A model generated the notes under the pieces. The model was given only the letters and a program-made list of their open reading frames with translations. It did no database searches and was not told where the DNA came from. From assembly GCF_902167145.1 (NCBI RefSeq), contig NC_050104.1, positions 7,338,001 to 7,402,000 on the forward strand: DNA of 64,000 nucleotides. The letters are read 5' to 3'. This DNA comes from Zea mays (taxonomy: Eukaryota > Streptophyta > Magnoliopsida > Poales > Poaceae). Shown here piece after piece: positions 45,465 to 56,502 of the stretch. Positions within the stretch are counted from its first letter, which is position 1; each line of letters opens with the position of its first letter. Made by a program: the position numbers and the translations under genes.

Positions 45465-46499
45465 TCCAACCTCATATGCATATTGACTATAAAAATATAC
45501 GCCTCGTCCATATTACAAAATGTCATACCAACTTTAGGTATCAATCTTATATCAATATTGTCCGGCTGTGCACAGAAATTTAACATTTACGAATCAATGA
45601 TGACCAAATTTACTGTGCTACTGCTACAACATTACAAAAAGTATGTACGTAACTGATATTATCATCTTAGAGAGAACTTACATCGCTTTGCAAAATGTGA
45701 GGTGTGTCCTGTTCATGCGCCCCAATATGTCTCATGGGGATGCAGTGATCTGCTCCTACCACATCTGTCGATCTTGTGTTGTCATCAATATGTCCAGGTG
45801 CTCTCAACGCCGTCGGGGGAGTAACAGGTACACCGTCTGCGTCTCTAGTCAATGCAGACGGTACAGCTTCGATGCCCATGGCAGTAGACGTACCTGTTGA
45901 TCAATGCCTTATGTATGTCTGGCGCGGTCCCTCCCGCCGCCGCTAACCGCCGCCAAGAGCACAAGAATACGATCCTGGTGCTACCGTACAGGAAAGGCTA
46001 CTACAAAGCTACGCCAAAGTCTGAAAAAAATATTTGCTTCCTTATTTTAATGCTCCTCAAACCGTAACGTTGAGTAGAAAGCGGTAACTGTCCCACTTTT
46101 ATCGCGATTGTACATCACTTCTTTCCTAATCTCAAACCAATCTAGATTTACACACACTGGTCACGTATATACAATTGCATATATGGGTTGATGTCTCAAT
46201 ATTGCATGGTTTATGATGTTAAGTTACATGTCTTTATGCAGTCGTAAACGCTGAACAAACTGACAAATTCGTTTCACGTGATTCGCGCGTCAGAAGATTC
46301 TTTTTGCATGGTTTATGCACATTAATCCATATATATATGCATTCATATAATAGCTGACACATATCGTCCTGGCTCGTGGCTGTCGCTTGCATGGTATACA
46401 CAAATTCCATATCTCGGTTATACCACCATAAACCCTGACGCAAGCACGCGGGTGGTAGGTTGACCGCGTCCTGGCTAGGGCTTCCCCCACTAATGGAAG
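45465..46499 (-). repeat. Left arm of the MULE inverted repeat
   Basis: This segment is a reverse-complement homologue of 46531-47525. Shared phrases include gcataaaccatgcaat, gtttacgactgcataaag, caccgg-rich coding sequence and cttcccccactaatggaag at the inner tip. The arms are clearly diverged, with many substitutions and indels (1035 versus 995 bp). It encodes on the minus strand a transposase N-terminus, including IPMRHIGAHEQDTPHILQS, without the stop seen in the right arm. Confidence 0.82.
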
Positions 46500-46530
46500 C
46501 CCAGGGCTTCCATTACCTCTTCCCTATATA

Positions 46531-47525
46531 CTTCCATTAGTGGGGGAAGCCCCAGCCAGGACGCAGCCAGGACGCGGTCAGCCCAGCAACCGCGTGCTTG
46601 CGTCAGCCATGCAGACGATAGCCACGAATCTCGGATGATACGCGTGAGGCAATATATGAATGCATAAATATATGGAGTAATGTGCATAAATCATGCATAA
46701 AAGGAATCTTTTGTATCCTGAATCACGGGGAACGAATATTACCATGTGCACAGCGTTTACGACTGCATAAAGATGTGTAACTTAATAGCATAAACCATGC
46801 AATATATAAATCTTGATCGGTTTGAGATAAGGAAAGACATGCTGCACAATCGCGAAAATAAAGGGACAATTACGGTTTGAGGAGCATTAGTACAAGGAAA
46901 TCAATTTTAATTTACAACCGCAGTAGATCCACGTTTGTATCTGAGTGTTATTGGCGGCGGTTAACGGTGGCGGAAGGGACAGCACCGGGCGACGGCGTGT
47001 TTTGGCGGCGATTAACGGCGAGAGAATGTCCAGCACCGGTGCTGGTGATGACATGCAACCTGTAGCGTCTGTGCATAGATCAACAGGTACGTCTACTTCA
47101 ATGGACATACATCCTGTAGCGTGTGCGATCACCGGTTACAAAGAGGGTGTATCTGTTACTCCCTCGGCGACGTTGAGGGCACCTGGACATATTGATGAGA
47201 ACACAAGATCGGCAAACGTGGTAGGAGCAGATAAACACATCCCCATGAGACATATTGGGGCGCATGAATAGGACACACCACATATTCTTCAAAGCCATGT
47301 AAGTTCTCTCAAATATGATAATATTAGATTCGTACATACTTTTTGTAATGTTGTACCTATATTACGTTAGATTTAGTCGCTATTGAATCGTAAATGTTAA
47401 ATTTCTGTGCACAACCGGACAATAATGATATAAGATTGATACCTAAAGTTGGTATGACATTTAGTAACGTGGACGAGGCGTATAATTTTTATAGTCAATA
47501 TGCATACGAGGTTGGATTTCCGTTG
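46531..47525 (+). repeat. Right arm of the MULE inverted repeat (terminal region and first transposase exons)
   Basis: It begins cttccattagtgggggaagc, which should be the end of the right element. A 31-bp spacer (46500-46530) separates it from the left arm and contains its own gggcttccatta. The arm carries the promoter region and the start of the transposase gene. A ccaggacgc direct repeat (46555-46580) is present only here. Confidence 0.8.
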
Positions 47526-50460
47526 AAGAAATATAGGGAGCGGAAGAATTGTAAATGGTTGAATTGTTCAATGGAAGGAAAGAATGCTGAAAGGGTAGTT
47601 GGAAATCCAAGGATACGTAACACATGTTCAAAACGAACACAGTGCAAGGCTGGGATGAAACTTAAAAAAATCTACGATGATGCTAAAGAGAATGTTATTT
47701 CCATCCGAATTGATCTGGTAAACTATGAGCATAATCATGAATTCTTGAAGAAAGATACAGAAAGAGGGCAATTGCAATGCAACAAAACTCATGATCATGA
47801 TTATATGGAGTTCCTTAGTGCGATGCAAGAAAGCAGGATTCCACAACGTTGCATTATGGATTTTGTTTCAGAAATGCATGGTGGTCCAGAAAACGTTCCA
47901 ATAACCATGCAGGACATGAGTAACCTGTAAGTGTATTATGCATTGACAATAATGGTATTATATATTACCGAAACAATCGACATGTGTTAAAAATATGTAG
48001 TGCATAATCATTACATTTTTTACAGGAAGAAAGCATGGCAAAGGGAAAGAAATGCAAATGATGTGTCTAAGCTATTATCTTTTTTTCATTATGCAAGAAA
48101 GATAATCCACAATTTTTTCTGACTTTCAACTGGACAAAGAAGGGAAGATTTTAAGCATATTTTGGTCCCATGCTAGCCAGCAAGCTGAGTACATTAATTT
48201 TGGTGATGCAATTATCTTTGATACTACACATAAGACTAATATGTATGATGAGCCATTAGGCATGTTTTTTGGCTCGAACCACCACCTACAATGCACAATA
48301 TTTGGGTTTTCTTTACTAGGAGACGAGACAGTTGATACATTCGAGTGGGTCTTCAATACGTTCAAAACATGCATGGGTGTGACGGACCATGAGTGACGTT
48401 GACATGTATGTTGTAATAAATGGCTCGTATTTATTAGACACGTCCTATATGATATCATATTGACTTGCCCAATGTTATGTAAATTTATCGATTTCAAATC
48501 AAGACCCTGCTATGCCAATCGCACTAGGCAGAGTATTCCTAAACACAATACATCGATTGTGTTTGTGGCATGTGCAAAACAGGTATATGCCCCCACTTGA
48601 ATGAATTGTATGCAAGATTTGAGGAAATGTATTTCAAAACAAGGTTCCAATCTATAATACATCATCCATTGAATGAAATGGAGTTCGAGGCTGCCTGGCA
48701 AATGATGCTAAATGATTTCCAGCTACACGAGAACAACACGCTTGTCAGATAATACGTAAAGATTGGGTACCTGCATTTTTCAAAGGAGACTATTGTGGTC
48801 TTATGGTCTCTACACAACGAAGCGAGAGCATGAACAAGCTGGTGAAGAGTGCCCACGTGGATGCAAACACACCGCTTCATCAATTTGCAAAGCAAATGAT
48901 GAAGCTCCTGCATAGTAGGAAGATGAAAGAGGCCAAAGAGGCACTAGGATGCATGGTATGTGAAAAAAATGAAAAACATATGTTTTATGCTATTAAAAAC
49001 AAAACAGTATTAATACTATATTATGTAATTTGCAGGGTCAAAAGGATACAACTACATTGTATATGTTTGAAATAAGAGTTGCAAGGGCATACACTAGAGC
49101 TGTAATGACAAGGTTCCAGGAGACCGTAAAATATGCAACTGCATACCGAATCGACCGTGATACAGAGGGTGATGTAAATGATTGGGTGGTGAAACATACT
49201 ACAAGATCAAATAAAATTGTTTGGGAAACACCAATTCAAAATAAGGGCTGATGTGGATGCCAGAAAGTATTCATGTGAGTGCAAGCATTGGGAGCATACA
49301 TGTGTGCTATACTAAACGAATATTTCTATATGAAATGATTAATTATTACGAATATAGCACTGTTTGCGAGTAATATATGACATATTGCATGGTTCATCTA
49401 TTATAGTCCTATTTTGTGTTCATCTTGTACGCGCTTTCATGCATCTACAAATTGAATGGATCCCAAGTGAGTATATTTTGCAACGATACACATACTCCGC
49501 GCGACAAGATGTGGCTTTTTCAAGAGACGATAGGAATTTGAAAGGAAAAGATGGAGAAACTAGATCATATAGACAGAAAATGTTGCTTAAAAAGGCAATG
49601 AAAGTAGTACACCATGCGAGTCTATCTAAAGCTGGGAATGATAAAGCCCTAGAGATGACGGACGAAATATTAGAGTTATTGATGCGTGTGGAGCCTGATA
49701 TAGGTACTGGTGAGAGTTGTGGCACAAGTGCTGGCGATGACATCCAGGTACGCACATCGTGTTATTATGAATACACCATTATTACATGTCGATAATGATC
49801 CATGTATGTAATTTAAATGATATAGGTCGAAGCGTATGAAACAGAAGACTTAGTTATAGATAATTTACGCAATTTAGATGACGGGAACGAGGTATGCAAC
49901 AGAATTTTATAATTTATTATTTATGCTGCTCTATAACATTTGTGTCTTCACTGGAGTTTGTGTTATTTCACAGGAAATTGTAATGGGGTCTAATACAAAT
50001 GAATGCAATGCTAACAGTGATCAATGTAATATGCCGATATTAACATTGGAACATAATACTGATATGCGTCTGGTTGATAGTAATGCTACGGATGTGGAAG
50101 CTAGAAAGGTAATAACATTGCTATAGTATATGATGAATATGTGAATATGAAAACTGACTTAATATCTTTGATTTGTAGAAACTGGAGTTTCATATGGAAG
50201 GTGTGAACTTAGCAAGACCAGATAAGGCCAAGCCTAAGGGAAGAACGATCAAAAGTAGTGAGCAACAAGTTCTTAAATTGGGTGCAAAAGGAGCTAAGAA
50301 GATGAGCAGGAAGTGCCAAAAATGTGGCATAGCTGATGGTCACAACAGTCGTACGTGTTTAACTGTGGAGGATAATAGGGTTCGATTGGCTTACCTATCT
50401 GGACGTAAGCGAGGACAGCCTCCTGGTTCAAGGAACAAAATCATAGGTGCAGCACAATAG
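47027..50460 (+). pseudogene. FAR1-type MULE transposase gene, inactivated
   Basis: The first coding exon starts MSSTGAGDDMQPVASV at 47027 and ends near 47298. TAG at 47270-47272 replaces a Gln that is intact in the inverted left copy. FAR1 DNA-binding exon 47394-47930: GMTFSNVDEAYNFYSQYAYE with the Cys/His zinc pattern. DDE core 48120-48400: FGDAIIFDTTHKTNMYDEPL, NHHLQCTIFGFSLLGDETVD, TFEWVFNTF; one base is lost near 48119. Further exons: 48510-48750 (HVQNRYMPPLNEL), 48800-48955, 49035-49300 (ending in a SWIM-like SCECKHWEHTC), and 49430-49747 (EWIPSEYILQRYTYSARQDV). The last, 50179-50460, has a zinc knuckle CQKCGIADGHNSRTC and a GRKRGQPPGSRN tail, an AT-hook-like motif. It would bind terminal repeats and cut DNA; this copy is dead. 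Confidence 0.8.
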
Positions 50461-51210
50461 TGGAATGAGCCATCAACGTCAAAAAACGAACGGTGTATGT
50501 CGGAGATGATGATTCATCTGGTAGAGACTAGAATACCATTAGATTTATGAGAAAAATATATTCTGGATGTAAATGTGAATCGTATGTTAAATTGTCAATG
50601 CACAGACAGCGTCATAAATATGTACACATAATGTCATAAATGTATGTGAAATTTATCATAAGCATTTAACAATTATGTAGATTTATGAATGTAGCGAGTT
50701 TTTTTATAGCATAGAACGTTGTCGTATGTAGCATAAATGTATGTTCAAATATGCATAACATGGGGCATAAACTGTTCAGATTGTGAAGCTTATAAAGCAT
50801 AGAACGTTGTCGTATGTAGCATAAATGTATGTGCAAATATGCATAACACGAGGTTGTTTATTGCATAAACTGGTCAGACTGTAAAGCTTATAACTATACA
50901 AAGAGATGTTTCCATCATAGAACAGTGATATTTATATCATAAACTTGAGACAAAATAAGCATAACACGATGTTGTTGACATCATAAAATTGTACAGTAAA
51001 TTGGCAGAATCAAGTGCATGAAACACACATGAAGATCAAACACATAGGGTACAATATTCCAGTTTAGACATCACTGATCCCCAAGTTGTCATTGACATAA
51101 CATGAGAAACGTCTACCGTCTTTGCCTATAGTATACACACATGACTTAGCTGAAGTTTATGGAACCATTGTATACACAATATATTACATATCTAAACTAG
51201 ACTACATCCA
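50461..51210. other. AT-rich spacer between convergent MULE genes
   Basis: This is the intergenic 3' region between the transposase and Ulp1-like stops. It is full of gcataaa/tttatgc words also found in the terminal regions. No reading frame is supported. Confidence 0.6.
50708..50894 (+). repeat. Tandem duplication of about 90 bp
   Basis: Two copies start agcatagaacgttgtcgtat at 50708 and 50796 and end aagcttataa. The second has a roughly 11-bp insertion (gttgtttat). It lies in the spacer between the two convergent genes. Confidence 0.85.
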
Positions 51211-52461
51211 TTAGACCTTGAATATTTGGATGTCTTCAAGCAGCGATAATGCTTTGTTCTTGCGATGGAATGTGATGTAATGCAGCGCAAGAGACCGTAT
51301 CTCACTAGTGTTGCCCTGCAAGCCAATAAAATTGTGTTAGATATACATGTGTACCATATGTTGCTTTGGGCCAACTATAAAATTAACTGATAAATTTGTA
51401 CATACTGCTTTTATGTCTGACCACAGAGATCCTTCGACGCAGTCATAAAAGAGAATGTATCCCATAACATAAAACCCACAATCATTGGATCCTGCTGCCA
51501 TGGTAGGACAGTTTGGGGACAAGTCAATTGCGAAGTTGCCAAATTTGGGAAAGCATGTCCTGGGCCGTACATGTTGTAGGGCTTTGTTTAACCTACTCAT
51601 AATAACCTTAGCCCATGGTAACTTTCTGCCACCTAAGTCCAATTGGGCAAAATGATAATCCTTCCAAGTAGTACCACCAAGTGTTGGCCCATAGGGATTG
51701 GAATCTAAAATGTGAATGCACCGTTTGACTGTATTGACAACATACAATGTCCTGTGCCCCTGCTTACCATGGGAATCATGATCTGACCGTATAAAAAAAG
51801 CATAAAGATGAACGGTGTAAATGGTTAAGCATGACGATATGATATGTACCATTTAAAATAAATTATGTTTGTAAAATGAAATATGATTGTTACCGCTTTG
51901 CATTTATCCAATTCTTCTGTCTCGGGCAATGTATTGTCGAGAAGTGTGTGCAGTACAGATGCATCAAAAGGTTGTGGGTTTCGGGTGTGTCGATCCTGTT
52001 CCTCAAAGTTGAGTAGTGACTGCAATAAACAATATGAATGGAGTCAGTATACTTGGGATACCATTGTGTATATGAATATGGTATAGGTATGTTACGATAA
52101 TTTACCCCAACATTAACGTCAAGAATTAATCTGTTCGAACTCATGGAAGGCTGCTGATTTTTGGTATCATCATCAACACATTGGATGAAGCACTGCATGA
52201 ACACATTGTCGAGGCACTTCCCATCGGCGAAAGATTCATATATATCAGAACATGTCGAACAATATTCACCATAATCTATTATGTTCCTGTGGAAATTTTG
52301 ATAACAATTAGTGAGGTCGCGTGTAACTACCAGCATATAAACAGATTTTGATTTTGTCTGGACTTCATACCTGCTGGTGTCAGATTGCGTACCACACAAG
52401 TATTCGCGTAGAGCTAACACAGTTTGCATCTCCGAATCAAGTGAAACCTGGTCAACCTGAG
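51211..52461 (-). pseudogene. Ulp1-like cysteine protease (C48), 3' part of the gene
   Basis: Minus-strand exons: about 52390-52461 (SLDSEMQTVLALREYLCGTQ), 52040-52290 (NIIDYGEYCSTCSDIYESFA ... MSSNRLILDVNVGVNY), 51890-52022 (NFEEQDRHTRNPQPFD ... TLPETEELDKCKA), 51406-51782 (catalytic) and 51211-51315 (NTSEIRSLALHYITFH ... IQIFKV, stop). The catalytic exon has GHRTLYVVN (His), IHILDSN (Asp) and GSNDCGFYVMGYILFYD (Cys), the order of C48/Ulp1 proteases that process SUMO-like proteins. The exons seen here show no stop or frameshift. The gene is separated from its 5' half by the Sirevirus at 52467, so it is broken in this window. The homologous left copy (41818-45464) shows what the missing part should look like. 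Confidence 0.8.
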
Positions 52462-52466
52462 GAGTG

Positions 52467-53926
52467 TGAAAGGATCACGATGCCCAAGAGGGGGGGTGAA
52501 TTGGGCTTTTCTAAAAATCAACACTAATTAAAACCTAAGCAAGAGCTAAGCAAGAGCCCAACTTCACCCCAACAACTAGCACTAAGAATATAATACTAGA
52601 AATGCAACAATGCTAAGACAATACTTAAAATACTTGCTAAACAAATACACAATGTAAAGTGCTTGAATTAAGAGCGGAATGTAAAGCAAGGTTTAGAAGA
52701 CTCCTCCAATTTTTCCCGAGGTATCGAAGAGTCGGCACTCTCCACTAGTCCTCGTTGGAGCACCCGCGCAAGGGTATCGCTCCCTCTTGGTCCTTGCAAG
52801 AACCAAGTGTTCACTACGAGATGATCCTTTGCCACTCCGGCGCGGTGGATCCCTCGAGACCGCTTACAAACTTGAGTCGGGTCACCAACAAGATCTTCAC
52901 GGTGATCACCGAGCTCCCAACGCCACCAAGCCGTCTAGGTGATGCCGATCACCAAGAGTAACAAGCCATAGACTTTCGCTTGACCAAGAGAAGCCTAATG
53001 CAAGTGGTGTGTGCTCTAGGTGGCTCTCGCTAGCGCTAATGAGGAACAAACACGGATTAAGATTCTCTAATCTCCTCACTAGGCTTTTGGTGCTTGCAAT
53101 GCTCTAGCAATGTGCTGGAATAAATGTGGAGTGCAAGACATTGAATATGGTGGGTGGAAGGGGTATAAATAGCCCTCACCCACCAACTAGCTGTTACAGG
53201 CAACTTTCTGCGCACTGGCGCACCGGACAGTCCGGTGCGCCAACGGTCATTTCCAACGGCTAGTTCTGACAGTTAGCCGTTGGACTCATGGCACACCGGA
53301 CAGTGAACAGTCACTGTCCGGTGCACACCGGACAGTCCGGTGCGATGTCCGGTGCGCCACTAAAATTCAACTCTGAAACAGGCGCTCTCGGGTTTTCTGT
53401 GGAGGAAGCTTCTTCCTCGGACCAGCCTGGCCCCACCTGGCAGAGAGTGCACCGGACAGTCCGGTGCACACCGGACAGTCCGGTGCCCCAAGGCCAGAAA
53501 CCCTAACTCTTGTTTTTCAGCTGATTTTCAAATCGGTTTTCGTTCTAACTTGTGTGTGAGTTCTAGAGTGACACCTAGCACTATATGTGAGTGTGATTGT
53601 GCACCAACACTACACTAGAACTCTCTTGGTCAAACTACTCATCGACAACCCCTCTTTATAGTACGGCTAAAAGAGAATAAAATACCTAACTAAATCGCGA
53701 GTGTCCACATCTCCTTGACACTCGGACTCCGTAGACCTTTGCCTTTTGTTTCGTTGTTTTAGCCGTCGCTTCGAGTTCTTATCTCCGGGATTGTTTTCAC
53801 CGTTGTAGTACTTCTACCTGTCATGCGACCTAACTTACCATTTGTCTCTGCAAAACATACGTTAGTCACATATAATATTACGTTGTCATTAATCACTAAA
53901 ACCAACCAGGGGCCTAGATGCTTTCA
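52467..53926 (-). repeat. 3' LTR of the second Sirevirus
   Basis: It contains several caccggacagtccggtg palindromes (53220-53237, 53325-53343, 53450-53486). It also has one long perfect inverted repeat at 53287-53316, in which two 13-base arms (caccggacagtga and its complement) flank acag. This is the Sirevirus LTR palindrome family in a CACCGG form, unlike the CGGACGGTCCG form of the first Sirevirus. Confidence 0.85.
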
Positions 53927-54360
53927 ATCTCCCCCTTTTTGTTGATTGATGACAACCCTACAAGTTTTGACAGAGTAGTTTGTTTTGAAGTTTCTATCAA
54001 TAGAAAGGATGATTAGTTATACTCAGTAATCTTTGACAGAAAGAACGTGTATCATACTAATAAGAGTGAGCGCATACACATCATAAGATTCTTGTTCATA
54101 TAAAAGTGAAGTTAAATCAATGAAACAAGAACTTAGAAGACTGGTGATAAAATATAAGGTGAAAACATAATGCACACAGTCAATCATAAGCAACGAGAGT
54201 ATATATCGAGTTTGTGAGCCAAAAACATCAAGCTAGTACAAAGAGTAGCAAGCACATATATTACATCAAAATGACTCTCTACTAACTCTCTAACTCCCCC
54301 TAGCTCTCACAACTCATATCTCTCCCCCTTTGGCGTCAAACACCAAAAGGGCACCCGAAC

Positions 54361-56502
54361 CTAAACACCTGAAGCGGGAGGAGGCGGCGGGGGCGCGTCC
54401 GGTCGCGGTCGAGGCAGCAGAGCGAACGCCGGCGGAGGGTCAGAGTCAGTCTCGGATCCAGGATCTGCGGTAGAAGCTGGAGCTGGTACTGACTCGGACT
54501 GAGGCCGCGCTGCAGGAGCTGCTGGAACAGAAGAGGTCACAGATACTGCCACAGCAGTAGTGGTAACAGCAGATGCTGGTGGCACTGGCGGCTGCGGGCA
54601 GACAGAGCTGACAACCGGAGAGGTGAAAGCCAAAGTGACCGGCCGGAGCGTAGAGGGACCAACAGAAGGAACAGGGGGTCCGGTCTGAATCGTTGGCACA
54701 ACTGGAGCCTGAAGCGGAGGAGGTGGAGCAGACTGAACTGGGGGAACTGAGACACCAGAATGCTGTAGCATGAGAGCCATGAATGCCCTGCTCTCAGCCC
54801 GATCCTGAAGTAGCTGCTGCTGAAGCGCATCCTGCCTGTCCTGCATGTTCTGAAACATCGAGAGCATCCTCTCGGATAACCGGGCCTGCTCGGCTGCCAG
54901 GTGAGCCTGCTGCTGAGTGATAGACTGGAGAATCGAAGCAAGAGCAGGGTCCATAGCCGGAGGGGCAGCAGGTGCAGCACTAGAACTCCCAGCCTCATGA
55001 TCATGTGAGCGTGGAAGCATAGGAAGCGGAAGAGGAACCCCAAAATCATCATCATCATCATCATCATCAACTTTTGTAGCCTGAGTGTCGAACTGATGAA
55101 AAGCTGCATCCTCGGCCTGAGAGTCAAAAACAGGAGCAGAAGCTGGCACAGGAGTCTCAGGCGCAGGACGGTAGGATCCAAAAACGAGGCGTGAGGCCTC
55201 AAGTGTGCCCTGAAACCGAGGAGGCTGAATCAGCTGCGCAAAGATGTGGCACAAGTAGTGAGCATAGGGCAACTGCCGACGAGCACGAATCCCATCCAAA
55301 ACGGTGTCCTCGATCTCACAAATAAGGAAGTCCACGACGTCGAACTCAGAGTGAGAGACCAGGGCACCAAGGAGCCAAAGCTGAATATGTGTGGTAGCCT
55401 CCCTGTATCCCATCCTCGGCAGAAGAGTCCGTCTGATAAGCTCATATAAATACTTGGCTGCTGTAGTAAAATCTGCCGGTGAACGTCGCGACCCATCTGT
55501 GAAGGGCGGGCGGAACAGAGCCGCGACGTGAGCTGTACCCGGAGCCACACCGCCGTGAGGGCGACGAGGAGGGTCAGAAGTGCCGTAGCAGAGGCTGTGA
55601 AGACGAGTCGTCGACTCGGGAAATCCAAAAAGCTGGCGAATCTGACTAGCAGTAATGGTGACATCCTCGCACTCAAAACGAAACCTCATCCAGTGGTGAT
55701 CCGGGTTTATCCATACAGAGGCGTAGAAGACTCGTACCCACTCCTCAACATACCTGCCGCTGGTAGTCAAAAGGGTCAGAAGGCCAGGCAGATATGTGAG
55801 GTGCGCCTCAGAGTCAGCACCGGCTGCAAGCAGAAAGGCTGGAAGATCTAAAAGCCGGTGCTCTCGCAGAGCTATCTGAGCAGACATCTGAGCTCTGAAA
55901 AACGACTCCTGAATACGAGTGCTGAACAGGTCAACTGCTGCAGGGTCCCTCTGAGCTGGTAACCAAAACTCCACGGGTACGTATCTGAACCTACGTACTC
56001 GTGCCGCTGTAGCACGCTGAAGGTCAAACAGTCTAGGGTTCACAGCAAGTGGTTGTACCTCAGTCTCATCGCGCTCCCGGAAACGAGGTGGAGGGACAGG
56101 AGGAGCTGAAGCGGGAGCGGGAGGAGGAGCAGTGGAAGCTGGCGTAGAGGAGGTAGCAGGTATGGCTGTGGTGGTGGATGGCGCAACAGGGGTGACGAGA
56201 GCAGGCAGAGTGGGTGGTGGAGTGGAAGCAGTGGTGTGAGTGGAGAAGCGAGGCCGGGAGGCGAGACGACGAACACGGTATGCGATCTGATCTGATGGAG
56301 TCTGCAGCTGATCTCCAAGCTCGGCCTGCGCAGCGGCTGATGCAGCTGCTGCCGCTGCACAGGCTGCTCTGTCCGTACGCCGCTTCTTGCGGCCTTCCTG
56401 CTGCTCCAAGTAAACTGTCTTGCCCTTGACCTGCCTGAAGGGGCGACGAGGATCCTCATCATCGCCTCCCCCTGGCGCCGACACATTCTCCGTGCGTGGC
56501 AT
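54361..56502 (-). CDS. 713-aa third ORF between Sirevirus pol and 3' LTR, not env-like
   Basis: The frame is intact and in the sense of the element. Residues 1-160 are basic then Pro/Thr/Ala-rich. Residues ~165-445 form a compact region (VPVEFWLPAQRDPAAVDLFS, RYVEEWVRVFYASVWI, DVTITASQIRQLFGFPEST, YELIRRTLLPRMGYREATTH, PYAHYLCHIFAQLI). This resembles the 'putative plant transposon protein' / plant-mobile-like domain of many plant LTR elements. An acidic run (Asp x8) lies near 478-486, a Gln-rich coiled coil at ~518-575, and a long Pro-rich tail closes the protein. I see no signal peptide or membrane segment, so it is not a typical envelope protein. A splice acceptor (ctctcatttgcag) ends 13 bases before the ATG. 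Function is unknown. Confidence 0.82.
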   Translation of the reverse strand: MPRTENVSAPGGGDDEDPRRPFRQVKGKTVYLEQQEGRKKRRTDRAACAAAAAASAAAQAELGDQLQTPSDQIAYRVRRLASRPRFSTHTTASTPPPTLPALVTPVAPSTTTAIPATSSTPASTAPPPAPASAPPVPPPRFRERDETEVQPLAVNPRLFDLQRATAARVRRFRYVPVEFWLPAQRDPAAVDLFSTRIQESFFRAQMSAQIALREHRLLDLPAFLLAAGADSEAHLTYLPGLLTLLTTSGRYVEEWVRVFYASVWINPDHHWMRFRFECEDVTITASQIRQLFGFPESTTRLHSLCYGTSDPPRRPHGGVAPGTAHVAALFRPPFTDGSRRSPADFTTAAKYLYELIRRTLLPRMGYREATTHIQLWLLGALVSHSEFDVVDFLICEIEDTVLDGIRARRQLPYAHYLCHIFAQLIQPPRFQGTLEASRLVFGSYRPAPETPVPASAPVFDSQAEDAAFHQFDTQATKVDDDDDDDDFGVPLPLPMLPRSHDHEAGSSSAAPAAPPAMDPALASILQSITQQQAHLAAEQARLSERMLSMFQNMQDRQDALQQQLLQDRAESRAFMALMLQHSGVSVPPVQSAPPPPLQAPVVPTIQTGPPVPSVGPSTLRPVTLAFTSPVVSSVCPQPPVPPASAVTTTAVAVSVTSSVPAAPAARPQSESVPAPASTADPGSETDSDPPPAFALLPRPRPDAPPPPPPASGV

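Larger units (their letters stand above)
40305..46499 (-). mobile_element. Left Kaonashi-type MULE copy, internally deleted, inverted relative to the right copy
   Basis: In minus-strand order it has a terminal region (46499 to about 45900), the first transposase exons (to 45465), then directly the 3' side of a Ulp1-like gene that itself runs on the plus strand (41818-45464). Most of the transposase and the protease active-site exon are missing. The join at about 45460-45464 has the 5-bp sequence aacgg common to both parents. The outer end near 40312-40345 (ctctgtttaactacaggaag) only weakly resembles the inner end (cttccattagtgggggaag), so the left boundary is approximate. The segment 45465-46499 is an inverted, diverged copy of 46531-47525. 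Confidence 0.65.
46531..52461 (+). mobile_element. Right Kaonashi-type MULE copy (FAR1 transposase plus Ulp1-like gene)
   Basis: It contains a multi-exon FAR1-type transposase gene on the plus strand (47027-50460) and, converging on it, a Ulp1-like protease gene on the minus strand (51211-52461). This pairing is the known layout of Kaonashi MULEs in grasses. The element's right part is displaced by the Sirevirus inserted at 52467. The N-terminal half of its Ulp1 gene and its right terminal repeat must lie beyond the window. Confidence 0.72.

Noticed and set aside
45643..45900. 85-codon plus-strand frame as a gene between the MULE arms
   Set aside because: It is the complement of a transposase first exon; the minus-strand reading gives the recognisable IPMRHIGAHEQDTPHILQS sequence.
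54361..56502. Calling the 713-aa ORF an envelope gene
   Set aside because: Position fits, but I can find no signal peptide, membrane anchor or fusion-type segment in it; the domain layout is that of a plant transposon-associated protein.
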